This document shows positions 35,186 through 42,955 of a stretch of DNA of 51,608 nt, piece after piece. This stretch comes from Synergistaceae bacterium (GTDB lineage: Bacteria > Synergistota > Synergistia > Synergistales > Thermovirgaceae): assembly GCA_012729145.1 (NCBI GenBank), contig JAAYDT010000085.1, positions 1-51,608 on the forward strand, read 5' to 3'. The notes beneath the pieces were generated by a model. It was given only the letters and a program-made list of their open reading frames with translations, was not told the origin of the DNA and searched no databases. Position numbers and translations under genes: made by a program. Numbering within the stretch: the stretch's first letter is position 1; the number at the start of each line of letters is the position of its first letter.

Positions 35186-36681
35186 GGAGCGACCTCCTCT
35201 TCCGTTCTGCTTGCAAACTCTTTTTCTGACTCTGTTTCCTTGTGTTTTAGCACAAGTCCCAGTATCTGGATGGTGATAAGGGGTACCATAGCGATCATGG
35301 CAACAACACCGAAAGCATCCCTGAGAGGGTCACCTCCGGATGAAGCTGATGCCCCAAGTGTAAATGCCAGAATGAAGGTCGATGACATCGGACCCGAGGC
35401 AACCCCACCGGAATCGAAGGCTATTGCAGTGAACAGGGGCGGGCAGAAAAAGGTCAAGGCAAGCGCGATACCGTATCCCGGTATCAGGAACCACCAGATA
35501 CTGGTCCCTGAAAGGACCCGGAACATTGACATTGCTACTGCGATCGCAACTCCTGTAGAGAAGGCGATAAGCATGAATCGTCTGTTGACATGCCCTCCAG
35601 AGACCTCCTCTATCTGGTCGTTCAGGACCCAAACGGCCGGCTCGGCAAGGACAACCACCGCCCCAAGCACGAAACCGATGGGAATTAGGACCCAATTGTA
35701 GGGAGAGGATCCGATCATCCCTCCGATGACGGATCCCGCAGGAAGGAACCCCCCCTTCACCCCCACGAGAAAGATCACCAGCCCCAGGAAGGTATAGACG
35801 AGGCCTTTGATCATCCTTACGACCTGGTGTCTGTTCATGCGAAGAAGGACCAGCTGGAATATGGCCAGTATGACTGCGATCGGCGCCAGGGCCAGAAAGG
35901 CCTCGTGAACTGTCTCGCCGAGGACACCCAGAAATGCCTCGCCCAGGGGGAGCGAAACTACAGTCGTTCCCTTTGCCACAGTTGACGCTTCGCCTCCTTT
36001 GTCGATGACACCCATGGCCAGGACCGCCATTATGGGCCCTACGGAGGCAAGACCTACCAGCCCGAAGCTGTTGCTCTCGGCCTCCCTGGTACCGCGAACG
36101 GCTGCGACGCCGACCCCGAGGGCGATAATGAAGGGTACCGTCATCGGTCCCGTTGTCGCACCACCTGCATCAAAGGCGATCCCCAGGTACTCGGGAGCGG
36201 AAAAATAGGCCAGACCAAATACCAGGAGGTAGAAGCCTATAAGGAGAAAGTGATAGGGAGCCCTTAGAAGTATCCTTCCAAGCCCGACGGAGACGAAGAA
36301 GCCCACCCCCAGCGCGATCATGGATATAAGCATCGTCTTGGGTATTGAAGGGGCTACGCTGGCGACCTGGTCGGCAAGTACCCTGACGTCCGGTTCGGCG
36401 ACGGTGATGAAAAAACCCACGAAAAAGCCTGTCGCCAGCATGAGCATGACGCTCCTCTTGTGGATCAGTGCTGCGCCTATGCTGTGCCCCATGGGGAGGA
36501 TCCCCACGTCAGTACCCAGAAGGAAGATACTCAGGCCGGTTATTATCAGAAGGCCACCAACAAGGAACTGCAGCAGAAGACCCGCACCTATGGGGGCCAC
36601 GGTGGGGTAGAATACAAGGACCAGAAGCATGATTGGGATAACGGATATGCTTGTCTCTCTGAACTTTTCAAGAAGGTTCAT
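35182..36681 (-). CDS. DUF1538 membrane protein with two fused repeats (UmpAB-like)
   Basis: A 499-residue membrane protein with about 12-14 helices in two homologous halves. Matching motifs sit about 251 residues apart: AEPDVRVLADQ (95-105) and AEPAVWVLNDQ (346-356); FDAGGATTGPM (170-180) and FDSGGVASGPM (422-432); FLLGTDVGILPMG and FLVGVKGGFLPAG. DUF1538 proteins have, as I recall, been reported as two-subunit cation/proton antiporters (UmpA/UmpB); here the halves are one chain. ATG at 36681 has AGGAG 8 bases upstream; the ATG at 36732 adds non-conserved residues. Operon with the tandem PII-like gene. Transport of Na+ or H+ is inference. Confidence 0.85.
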   Translation of the reverse strand: MNLLEKFRETSISVIPIMLLVLVFYPTVAPIGAGLLLQFLVGGLLIITGLSIFLLGTDVGILPMGHSIGAALIHKRSVMLMLATGFFVGFFITVAEPDVRVLADQVASVAPSIPKTMLISMIALGVGFFVSVGLGRILLRAPYHFLLIGFYLLVFGLAYFSAPEYLGIAFDAGGATTGPMTVPFIIALGVGVAAVRGTREAESNSFGLVGLASVGPIMAVLAMGVIDKGGEASTVAKGTTVVSLPLGEAFLGVLGETVHEAFLALAPIAVILAIFQLVLLRMNRHQVVRMIKGLVYTFLGLVIFLVGVKGGFLPAGSVIGGMIGSSPYNWVLIPIGFVLGAVVVLAEPAVWVLNDQIEEVSGGHVNRRFMLIAFSTGVAIAVAMSMFRVLSGTSIWWFLIPGYGIALALTFFCPPLFTAIAFDSGGVASGPMSSTFILAFTLGASASSGGDPLRDAFGVVAMIAMVPLITIQILGLVLKHKETESEKEFASRTEEEVAP

Positions 36682-36828
36682 CCATGAAGCTCCTTTTATG
36701 TGCCGCCAGATGGGAACTTTGACTTTACCCACCCTACAGGCAAGGATATCTCAATATGATGGTCTGTTCCACCTCTTTTCGTCGCAAACAGGAAAGGCAT
36801 CGAGGAAACTGAAAGGAGAAGAAATGAA

Positions 36829-38046
36829 ATGGCAGTCTTCGCAAAGAGAATGAGGACCATGGAAAGAACGGCATCAATTATCCGGGGTCTCTTTGGGACA
36901 ATGAATGACCCCGGGATCATTTCCTTCGGCGGGGGTTCCCCCGCAAGGGAAGCACTCCCGGTGGACATTGTAAGGGAGATAGCCAACGACGTTATCAGGA
37001 CCGACAGCCGCGGAGTGGAGGCCTTGCAGTACGGCAGCGTCCCTGGGCTCATGGACCTTCGACAGGCCGTATCGACAGAGCTGCTCACCCCCAGGGGCGT
37101 ACCTGCGAACCCTTCCAACATTCTGATAACCAGTGGCGGCCTTGAGGGCATTAACCTTCTCTGCCAGGTCTTTATCGATCCCGGCGACGTCATCCTTGTC
37201 GAATCTCCCACCTTCGTTCACTGTGTGGAGATATTCGAGATGTTCCAGGCAAGGTGCATAAGTGTTGCCATGGACGAAGACGGCATGATCCCTGAGGACC
37301 TGGAGGAAAAGATCAGAAGGCACTCCCCGAAGATGATCTATCTTGTCCCCACCTTCCACAACCCGACGGGGAGGACCCTGTCCCTTGAAAGAAGAAGAAT
37401 TATTGCCCGGATAGGTAGCGCATGTGACGTGATCATCCTCGAAGATGATCCCTACAGGGATATACGTTATAGCGGTTCAGATCTCCCTCCCATCAAGGCA
37501 TTCGACACGACGGACCATACTGTTCTCGCCAACAGCTTTTCCAAGATCTTCTCGCCCGGGAGCAGGCTGGGATACGTTCTCTCCTCCGGCGAGATCAACT
37601 CCAGGCTGCTTGACGCCAAGACGGCTACTAATTCCCACACCTCCATGCTTCCCCAGGTCATCTGCGCTGAATTCTTCAAACGTGGACACTACCCTTCCCA
37701 TCACAAGATGATATGCGACCTCTACCGAAAGAGGCGTGACACCATGATAGAAAGCATTGACAGGTTCTTCCCTCCTGGAACGAAAAGGGTCTTCCCCGAC
37801 GGTGGGCTCTTCACCTGGGTGGAACTGCCGGGAGATATCAACACCACGGAACTGCTTGCGGAATCCCTTGCAGATCCTGATGTCAGGGTTGCCTTCGTTG
37901 CCGGCGAAGGTTTCTTCATTGAAGGAAACGGGATGGGCAAAAACTGCATGAGGATCAGCTTCGGCAGCGTTACCCCGGAGAAGATCAGGACAGGAGCGGA
38001 GCGTCTGGGAAAACTGATAAGACAAAAGCTGGAACGCAAACCTTGA
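36829..38046 (+). CDS. PLP-dependent aminotransferase, MocR/LysN-like class I fold (third copy)
   Basis: A 405-residue fold-type I aminotransferase of the same broad clade as the pair at 2372-4839 but clearly more distant. Motifs: ISFGGGSPAREALP (31-44), ALQYGSVPGLMDLR, TFHNPTGRTLS (about 175-185), LEDDPYRDIRYSG and the PLP lysine in NSFSKIFSPGSRLGY (Lys239). AGGAG lies 6 bases before the ATG at 36829. It is a single gene between the divergent DUF1538 operon and the convergent acid-sugar operon. Substrate cannot be read from the sequence. Confidence 0.87.
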   Translation: MAVFAKRMRTMERTASIIRGLFGTMNDPGIISFGGGSPAREALPVDIVREIANDVIRTDSRGVEALQYGSVPGLMDLRQAVSTELLTPRGVPANPSNILITSGGLEGINLLCQVFIDPGDVILVESPTFVHCVEIFEMFQARCISVAMDEDGMIPEDLEEKIRRHSPKMIYLVPTFHNPTGRTLSLERRRIIARIGSACDVIILEDDPYRDIRYSGSDLPPIKAFDTTDHTVLANSFSKIFSPGSRLGYVLSSGEINSRLLDAKTATNSHTSMLPQVICAEFFKRGHYPSHHKMICDLYRKRRDTMIESIDRFFPPGTKRVFPDGGLFTWVELPGDINTTELLAESLADPDVRVAFVAGEGFFIEGNGMGKNCMRISFGSVTPEKIRTGAERLGKLIRQKLERKP

Positions 38047-38123
38047 GGTTTGTCCCCAGACTGTCTCTGTTCGGTGGGATGAGCGGACCAGGGTGGTGAA
38101 AGGTCAAGAGAGAAACCGCCCTT

Positions 38124-39158
38124 TTATCTTTTATATGGTGGATCTGTGAAGTACGCAGGTTGATATTTTGAGGAGAGAGTTCCACAAGCTGCCAATGCCT
38201 CCTCCATGCTGACGGGATTGGCTATCCCCTTCCAGGCAATGTCAAAGGCAGTTCCATGGTCCACCGATGTGCGAATGAAGGGCAGCCCCAGGGTGACGCT
38301 CACGGTCCGATAGAAATCATAGGTCTTTGCGGCAATGTGCCCCTGATCATGGTAAAGGGAAACAACTGCGTCGTAAACCCCGCTCAGTGCCATATGGAAG
38401 ACACTGTCGGCCGGGACGGGGCCGGATACAAGAATACCCTCTCTTGTCGCCTGCTGGATCCCTGGTATAAGAAACCGGTGCTCTTCATCCCCGAAAAGAC
38501 CCCCATCAGATCCATGGGGGTTCAGGGCCGCGAGAGCCATTCTTCCGTTCTCGATGCCAATGGATTTTAGAGACTTGTCGGCGAGTCTTATTGATCGGAC
38601 TATACCATCGACGGAAAGACCGTTGATCATGTCCTTGACGGATTGATGCCTGCTATGGAAGAAGATCTTCAGGTTATCAACAAGGAACATGGTAACACTT
38701 TCCCTGCTCTTGGTCATTTCTGAGAACATCTCGGTATGACCTATGTAATCAAATCCGGCTTTTCTGACAGATTCCTTGTTGATCGGGGCAGTGACTACAC
38801 CTTTTGCGACTCCCCCCGCGGCCAATTCCACCGATCTGACTATAGATTCCACCGCCAGGCGGCCGGAAAGGGAAGATATCTGCCCAACCTCGATCTCTTC
38901 AGGGCTGGTTAGCATTCCGATATCCATCACCGGCAACGACGTATGATCTCCCTCAATACGGTCCCTATAGGGGTCTATCGTTCTGAGCTCCAGCCCCGGG
39001 ACCATCCTGTCCCTTACGGCCCTTAAAACCTGAATATCGCCGACGACCATATAATGGCATTCTTTCCAGACCCTCTCCCTTGAAAGACCACGAATGACTA
39101 CCTCCGGTCCTACCCCGGCAGGGTCTCCCATGGTAACAGCTATACAGGGAATACTCAT
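38124..39158 (-). CDS. pdxA2: 4-phospho-D-threonate/D-erythronate-type dehydrogenase (PdxA2)
   Basis: A 344-residue member of the PdxA family (MGDPAGVGPEV at 10-20, TAPINKESV, GHTEMF, HQSVKDMI, LNPHGSDGGLFG, LYHDQGHIAAK and the C-terminal GTAFDIAWKG). Classical PdxA works in vitamin B6 synthesis, but genes paired with a DUF1537 kinase encode PdxA2, which oxidises and decarboxylates 4-phospho-threonate or -erythronate to dihydroxyacetone phosphate. The start ATG overlaps the kinase stop (ATGA), with AGGAGAG 5 bases upstream. The context is what supports the PdxA2 call. Confidence 0.85.
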   Translation of the reverse strand: MSIPCIAVTMGDPAGVGPEVVIRGLSRERVWKECHYMVVGDIQVLRAVRDRMVPGLELRTIDPYRDRIEGDHTSLPVMDIGMLTSPEEIEVGQISSLSGRLAVESIVRSVELAAGGVAKGVVTAPINKESVRKAGFDYIGHTEMFSEMTKSRESVTMFLVDNLKIFFHSRHQSVKDMINGLSVDGIVRSIRLADKSLKSIGIENGRMALAALNPHGSDGGLFGDEEHRFLIPGIQQATREGILVSGPVPADSVFHMALSGVYDAVVSLYHDQGHIAAKTYDFYRTVSVTLGLPFIRTSVDHGTAFDIAWKGIANPVSMEEALAACGTLSSKYQPAYFTDPPYKR

Positions 39159-40393
39159 TTGGACTCTCCTTCCCTGATCCATTTTACGGCCCTGTAGAGG
39201 CCATCGTGACCTCCGATCAAGCCGCCTTTTGTTACCACTCTCATCCCATCGAAAACTGTCCCCTTTATTAACCCCCCCATCATCAATGGAGCGATCTCGA
39301 TCTCGGGCTCAAGGAACCAGGCTCCTATATGTTCGAAAAACCCGATCGCTGTGTCACCGCCGGAGAGGATGATCCCGGAAACTTCCTGGTCCATCCACAC
39401 GAGAGAGTGGGAGCCAATTTTTGCAAGGTTCTTCACAACCTCTTTTTCCCTACCCCTTACAACATTTCCCGAAGGCCTTGCCACCAGTACGTCCGTCCCT
39501 TTTCCTTTGAGTTCGTCGATCATTTTCCTACACCGGGCAAGAATATCTTGGGGTTCTTCTCCTATGGTGAAAAAGAAATAGGTTACATTGAATCTGTTTT
39601 CAAGGTACCTGAGCTGTTCCATGGTTATATCTGAAACACTTCCAACCAGTGCAAGAACCACCCCTCTCCTTTTGCCCGAGAACAGATGGAAGAGGTATGA
39701 AGCTGTAAAGGGACCGGGATCAACGGGAATGAAACTTACAGGAATAGAGGCAGCTGCTTTCGCTATGGTCTCTATGTCCTCATCACTCTGTGCGTCAACA
39801 ATTATGATGCGACTGTAGCCTGACTGGTCGAGCAGCCTCCTGGAGATCTCATGGAACCCGCTGTTAACATGATCAATGGCAATGCAAGATAACGGGAAAT
39901 TCCCATTGAAAAATGAGGGCAGATAACTGGTCGATATCGGCCATGTCGGATCCCTGCCGACCTCAGTCTCCTCAAGAAGACTTCCGTTCAGAAGCTGGTA
40001 ACCGCCTATGGTGGTCCTTCCTGAGGCCGGGTAGGCAGGCACTACCAACGCAACCGTATCGGGCTTCATCTCAAGCAGGATCGAGGTTTCATCATATAGA
40101 TGCCCTCTAAGGGTAGTGTCAATACGCTTTGCGAAACGATCCTGGGGATCCGCAGACAGAACCGCCGAACGTACCCGTTCTCTTGCAACTTCGGGAGTAC
40201 TCATCCTGGTGTTGATATTCACCACCATGATCGGCGGATAGCCTTCCTTTCGGGATGGATCCGGGCCTTCGTGGCGGATCTTCTGCACCGGGGAAAAACC
40301 GCGGCTTTTCAGCTGTATCGACTGGACCGAGGAACCTGTCAGGTCATCGCAAAGAACTACGTAACCGTGATCTTTTACTCTACCATCTGCCAT
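39155..40393 (-). CDS. Four-carbon acid sugar kinase (DUF1537 family)
   Basis: A 412-residue kinase that phosphorylates a C4 acid sugar such as D-threonate or an erythronate, making the substrate for PdxA2 encoded next. Family motifs are clear: CDDLTGSS near the N-terminus, RIDTTLRGHL (the K/R-x-D-S/T-T-L-R-G site), VPAYPASGRT in the middle, and the C-terminal nucleotide motif SGGDTAIGF. ATG at 40393 has GGAGGAG just upstream. First gene of the two-gene operon, with a repeat-bearing promoter region 100 bases before it. No transcription factor gene or dedicated transporter is adjacent. Which epimer is used cannot be told. Confidence 0.88.
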   Translation of the reverse strand: MADGRVKDHGYVVLCDDLTGSSVQSIQLKSRGFSPVQKIRHEGPDPSRKEGYPPIMVVNINTRMSTPEVARERVRSAVLSADPQDRFAKRIDTTLRGHLYDETSILLEMKPDTVALVVPAYPASGRTTIGGYQLLNGSLLEETEVGRDPTWPISTSYLPSFFNGNFPLSCIAIDHVNSGFHEISRRLLDQSGYSRIIIVDAQSDEDIETIAKAAASIPVSFIPVDPGPFTASYLFHLFSGKRRGVVLALVGSVSDITMEQLRYLENRFNVTYFFFTIGEEPQDILARCRKMIDELKGKGTDVLVARPSGNVVRGREKEVVKNLAKIGSHSLVWMDQEVSGIILSGGDTAIGFFEHIGAWFLEPEIEIAPLMMGGLIKGTVFDGMRVVTKGGLIGGHDGLYRAVKWIREGESK

Positions 40394-40710
40394 AACTCCT
40401 CCATCCACCCTGAACTGAAAGGACCGGTTATCCCGGACCGGCAAGTAGAAAGCCTTTGTTTCCCCGTATTTTATCTTCTACACATTTTGGACGATAATGT
40501 CAAAGACGATAATGTCAAAATAGACAAAAACAAGATATTCTGATAAATCCTGTCCAGATTTCCTATGATGGGAAGGGATTCTCTACCCGTCACGCCGTGC
40601 TTCCGCAATGTTCCTGTTGAAAAACAAAAGGAAGGAACGGAGAAATGCATATCGATCGGTGAACCGGAAAGGATGTCGTTCCAATCGAGCAGAATAAGGA
40701 GGTTCCAACG
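40394..40710. other. Divergent intergenic region (317 bp) of the acid-sugar operon and secreted amidase
   Basis: Besides the tandem repeat at 40490-40519, I see no gene or stable hairpin. The part next to the amidase gene holds its ribosome site (AAGGAGG, about 40699-40705) and a possible -35-like TTGAAA near 40617 without a good partner. Confidence 0.4.
40490..40519 (-). promoter_or_regulatory. Exact 15-bp tandem direct repeat with TTGACA hexamers (promoter/operator of the acid-sugar kinase operon)
   Basis: GACGATAATGTCAAA occurs twice back to back (40490-40504 and 40505-40519). Read on the reverse strand each copy starts TTTGACATTATCGTC, so each holds a perfect -35 hexamer TTGACA. The copy nearer the kinase gene is followed after 17 bases by TAGAAG, a possible -10, about 80 bases before the kinase start. 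Repeats at this place and spacing suggest sites for a regulator; 15 bp is about 1.5 turns of DNA. Confidence 0.5.
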
Positions 40711-41829
40711 ATGATAGCGAAAAACTGGAAACCATATACTTCTTTTCTTGCCTTTTTTATCTTGATACTCACGCCCCTTTCTTCGGAGAAGGCATGGGGT
40801 TGCACCGTTATCAGCCTGACGGCATCCGACGGGACCATTGTCTACGGAAGGACCATGGAGTGGAGCTCCTCGGACCTCCAGACCAAGGCGGTGGTAGTCC
40901 CACGGGGAAGCAACTTCCAGTCCGAGACACCTGACGGGAAACTGGGCATGAAATGGAGTGCCAGTTTCGGTTTCCTTGGCTTTGAGGTGCTGGACCGGGA
41001 GATAGTTGACGGAATGAACGAGGCCGGTCTTGCTGTGGGACTCTTTTTCGAAAAAGGACCGGCCGGTTTCGCGGACTTCGATACCAAACGTTCCGAAAGG
41101 ACCCTGGATCCGGCCAGTCTTGTCCCCTACATCCTTTCCAGTTTTTCCGACCTGGAAGAAGTGAAAGAAGGACTGATGCAGATAGATGTCGTTCCCGTTG
41201 AGGATCCCTCCGGGGAGAACTCTATCGCAGGAAGCTTTATGGTCACTGCACCCTCCGGAGGATCCATGGTAATCGAGTTCTCGGGGGGGAAGCCTGTGTT
41301 TTCCGACAACCCCCTGGGTGTTTCCACGGACAGCCTGTCGTTCGAATGGCAAGTGACCAATCTGTCCAACTATGGATTCGTTACCGGAAATCCCTTTGAA
41401 CAGGTCAGGGCAGGCGACATTGAAATACAGCCTCTCTCTGAAGGTTCGGGACTGCTTGGAACACCCGGGGATTTCACTTCTCCGTCAAGATTCGTAAGGG
41501 CCTCAATCTTCTCTCGGTATGCCAGACCTACCCGAATGGGTATTGATACTGTACAGGAAATTTTCAGGATCATGGACAGTTTCAACTTGCCTCCATGGCA
41601 CGAGACGGGCACCGATCTTTCATACGTGGAGAACCTTCCCTCAGGGACATCATGGACCGTATGCCATGACACAAGGAACAGACTGACCTATTACCACACA
41701 GCTTTCAACAGGCGGGTAAGGATGATCGATCTGGGCCGCCTGGACTTCGAAGCAGACTTCATGAAGAAAATCCCTCTCGACGCTACCAGGGCGCAGGATC
41801 TGGACGACGTAACCGAAAAATTCCGTTAA
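40711..41829 (+). CDS. Secreted linear-amide C-N hydrolase (choloylglycine hydrolase/penicillin amidase V-like)
   Basis: N-terminal-nucleophile hydrolase of 372 residues with a signal peptide (SFLAFFILILTPLSS) that ends just before Cys31 in AWGCTVISL. Cleavage there would free Cys31 as the nucleophile, as expected for the family; GRTMEWSS (Arg and the acidic pocket residue) follows at the usual distance, and NYGFVTGNPF carries family Asn residues. Members split bile-salt conjugates, penicillin V or N-acyl amino acids. In an amino-acid user N-acyl amino acids are plausible; this is inference. AAGGAGG is 7 bases before the ATG. It converges on the dehydrogenase gene with 11 bases between. Confidence 0.85.
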   Translation: MIAKNWKPYTSFLAFFILILTPLSSEKAWGCTVISLTASDGTIVYGRTMEWSSSDLQTKAVVVPRGSNFQSETPDGKLGMKWSASFGFLGFEVLDREIVDGMNEAGLAVGLFFEKGPAGFADFDTKRSERTLDPASLVPYILSSFSDLEEVKEGLMQIDVVPVEDPSGENSIAGSFMVTAPSGGSMVIEFSGGKPVFSDNPLGVSTDSLSFEWQVTNLSNYGFVTGNPFEQVRAGDIEIQPLSEGSGLLGTPGDFTSPSRFVRASIFSRYARPTRMGIDTVQEIFRIMDSFNLPPWHETGTDLSYVENLPSGTSWTVCHDTRNRLTYYHTAFNRRVRMIDLGRLDFEADFMKKIPLDATRAQDLDDVTEKFR

Positions 41830-41840
41830 AAGCCCAGACT

Positions 41841-42836
41841 TCACCGGTCGCTCTGGAAGCCCCGGAACTCCGGGTTGATCAAACCTGGTATATCCTCTCC
41901 CCTGAAAAGGGCGACAACTGAATCGACTGCACCTCGGACCTCCCTGAAAAGTGCCTCCGGCGTCCAGGAGGCAAGGTGGGGTGTAAGGATAACGTTCTCC
42001 AGTCCCAGAAGCGGATGGTCAGGTCCGGGCGGTTCAACGGTAAAAACATCCAGCGCCGCAAAAGCCAGCCTCCTCTCCTTTAGCGCCCTTTCAAGGGCCT
42101 TATCGTCGATCAGCTGTGCCCGGGCTGTGTTGATAATACCGGCCGAGTGTTTCATCATCCCCAGTTCCCGGTCCCCGATCATCTCCCTCGTGGATCCGTT
42201 CAGCGTGCAGTGGAGGCTGAGGATGTCCACTTCGGGAAGAAGATCCTCGATCCTGCCCCTGAAAGAAAGGTGCTCCGGCTCACTTCCACGGGGTTTGTAA
42301 AAAGGATCGAAGATCTCCATCCTGCAATCGAAACCGGCCAGTCGTCTCGAGACCTCCCTCCCGATCGCCCCGAAGCCGATGATCCCTACCGTTTTGTCCC
42401 TGAGTTCTTTGCCGAACATGTCCGTTGTATTGCGGTTGAGACCTTTCCCGATGGATGAAGATATAAAAGGGAAACGCCTCAGGCAATCAAGCATGAGCAT
42501 GACCGTGAACTCTGCCACCGTGGATGAATTGGCCTCCGGAACGTAGGTCACTGCCACACCCCTCGCGGTAGCGGCATCAATATCCACGCTCGAGGGTTTC
42601 CCTCCGCATTTGGCAATGATCTTCAATGAGGGGAGGGCGTCCATATCGTCAGCGGAAAGACCACAACTGGAGGTAATGACAACTGCATCCGCGCCCCGGG
42701 CCACCTCCCTGACAAGTCCAGGCCCTATCGGACCTTCAGGACAAAAGAATTCCACACTTCCGTAGTCTTCAAGGGGTCGATACCATTCATTTGGTCCTTC
42801 CGGTTCGATAATAACTGTCTTCCTTTCCGCTGGCAT
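41841..42836 (-). CDS. D-isomer-specific 2-hydroxyacid dehydrogenase
   Basis: NAD-dependent dehydrogenase of 331 residues acting between a 2-oxo acid and the D-2-hydroxy acid. The Rossmann motif is GIIGFGAIGREV (151-162), the substrate Arg is in NTARAQLIDD, and the catalytic His in LTPHLASWT; the N-terminal substrate domain reads KIIAKCGGKPSSVDIDAA, where Cys-Gly-Gly replaces the more usual R.G.G.D pattern. ATG at 42836 has GGAGG about 9 bases upstream (GGAGGAGGATAACC). It could reduce keto acids from transamination as an electron sink. Exact substrate unknown. Confidence 0.88.
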   Translation of the reverse strand: MPAERKTVIIEPEGPNEWYRPLEDYGSVEFFCPEGPIGPGLVREVARGADAVVITSSCGLSADDMDALPSLKIIAKCGGKPSSVDIDAATARGVAVTYVPEANSSTVAEFTVMLMLDCLRRFPFISSSIGKGLNRNTTDMFGKELRDKTVGIIGFGAIGREVSRRLAGFDCRMEIFDPFYKPRGSEPEHLSFRGRIEDLLPEVDILSLHCTLNGSTREMIGDRELGMMKHSAGIINTARAQLIDDKALERALKERRLAFAALDVFTVEPPGPDHPLLGLENVILTPHLASWTPEALFREVRGAVDSVVALFRGEDIPGLINPEFRGFQSDR

Positions 42837-42911
42837 GGTTATCCTCCTCCGCAAGACCGGACAATTTCCCGACCCTTTTATTATGCATCAATCCTCCACG
42901 ACAGCAAACAG

Positions 42912-42944
42912 AAATGGCCCGCCTCCTCAGGGGGCGGGCCATTT
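42912..42944 (-). terminator. Rho-independent terminator of the CARDB gene
   Basis: AAATGGCCCGCC (42912-42923) pairs perfectly with GGCGGGCCATTT (42933-42944) around a 9-base loop. It starts 11 bases beyond the stop of the reverse-strand CARDB gene and on that strand runs into TTTCTGTTTGCTG. It may also shield the downstream dehydrogenase gene. Confidence 0.8.
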
Positions 42945-42955
42945 ACAGATCCTGC

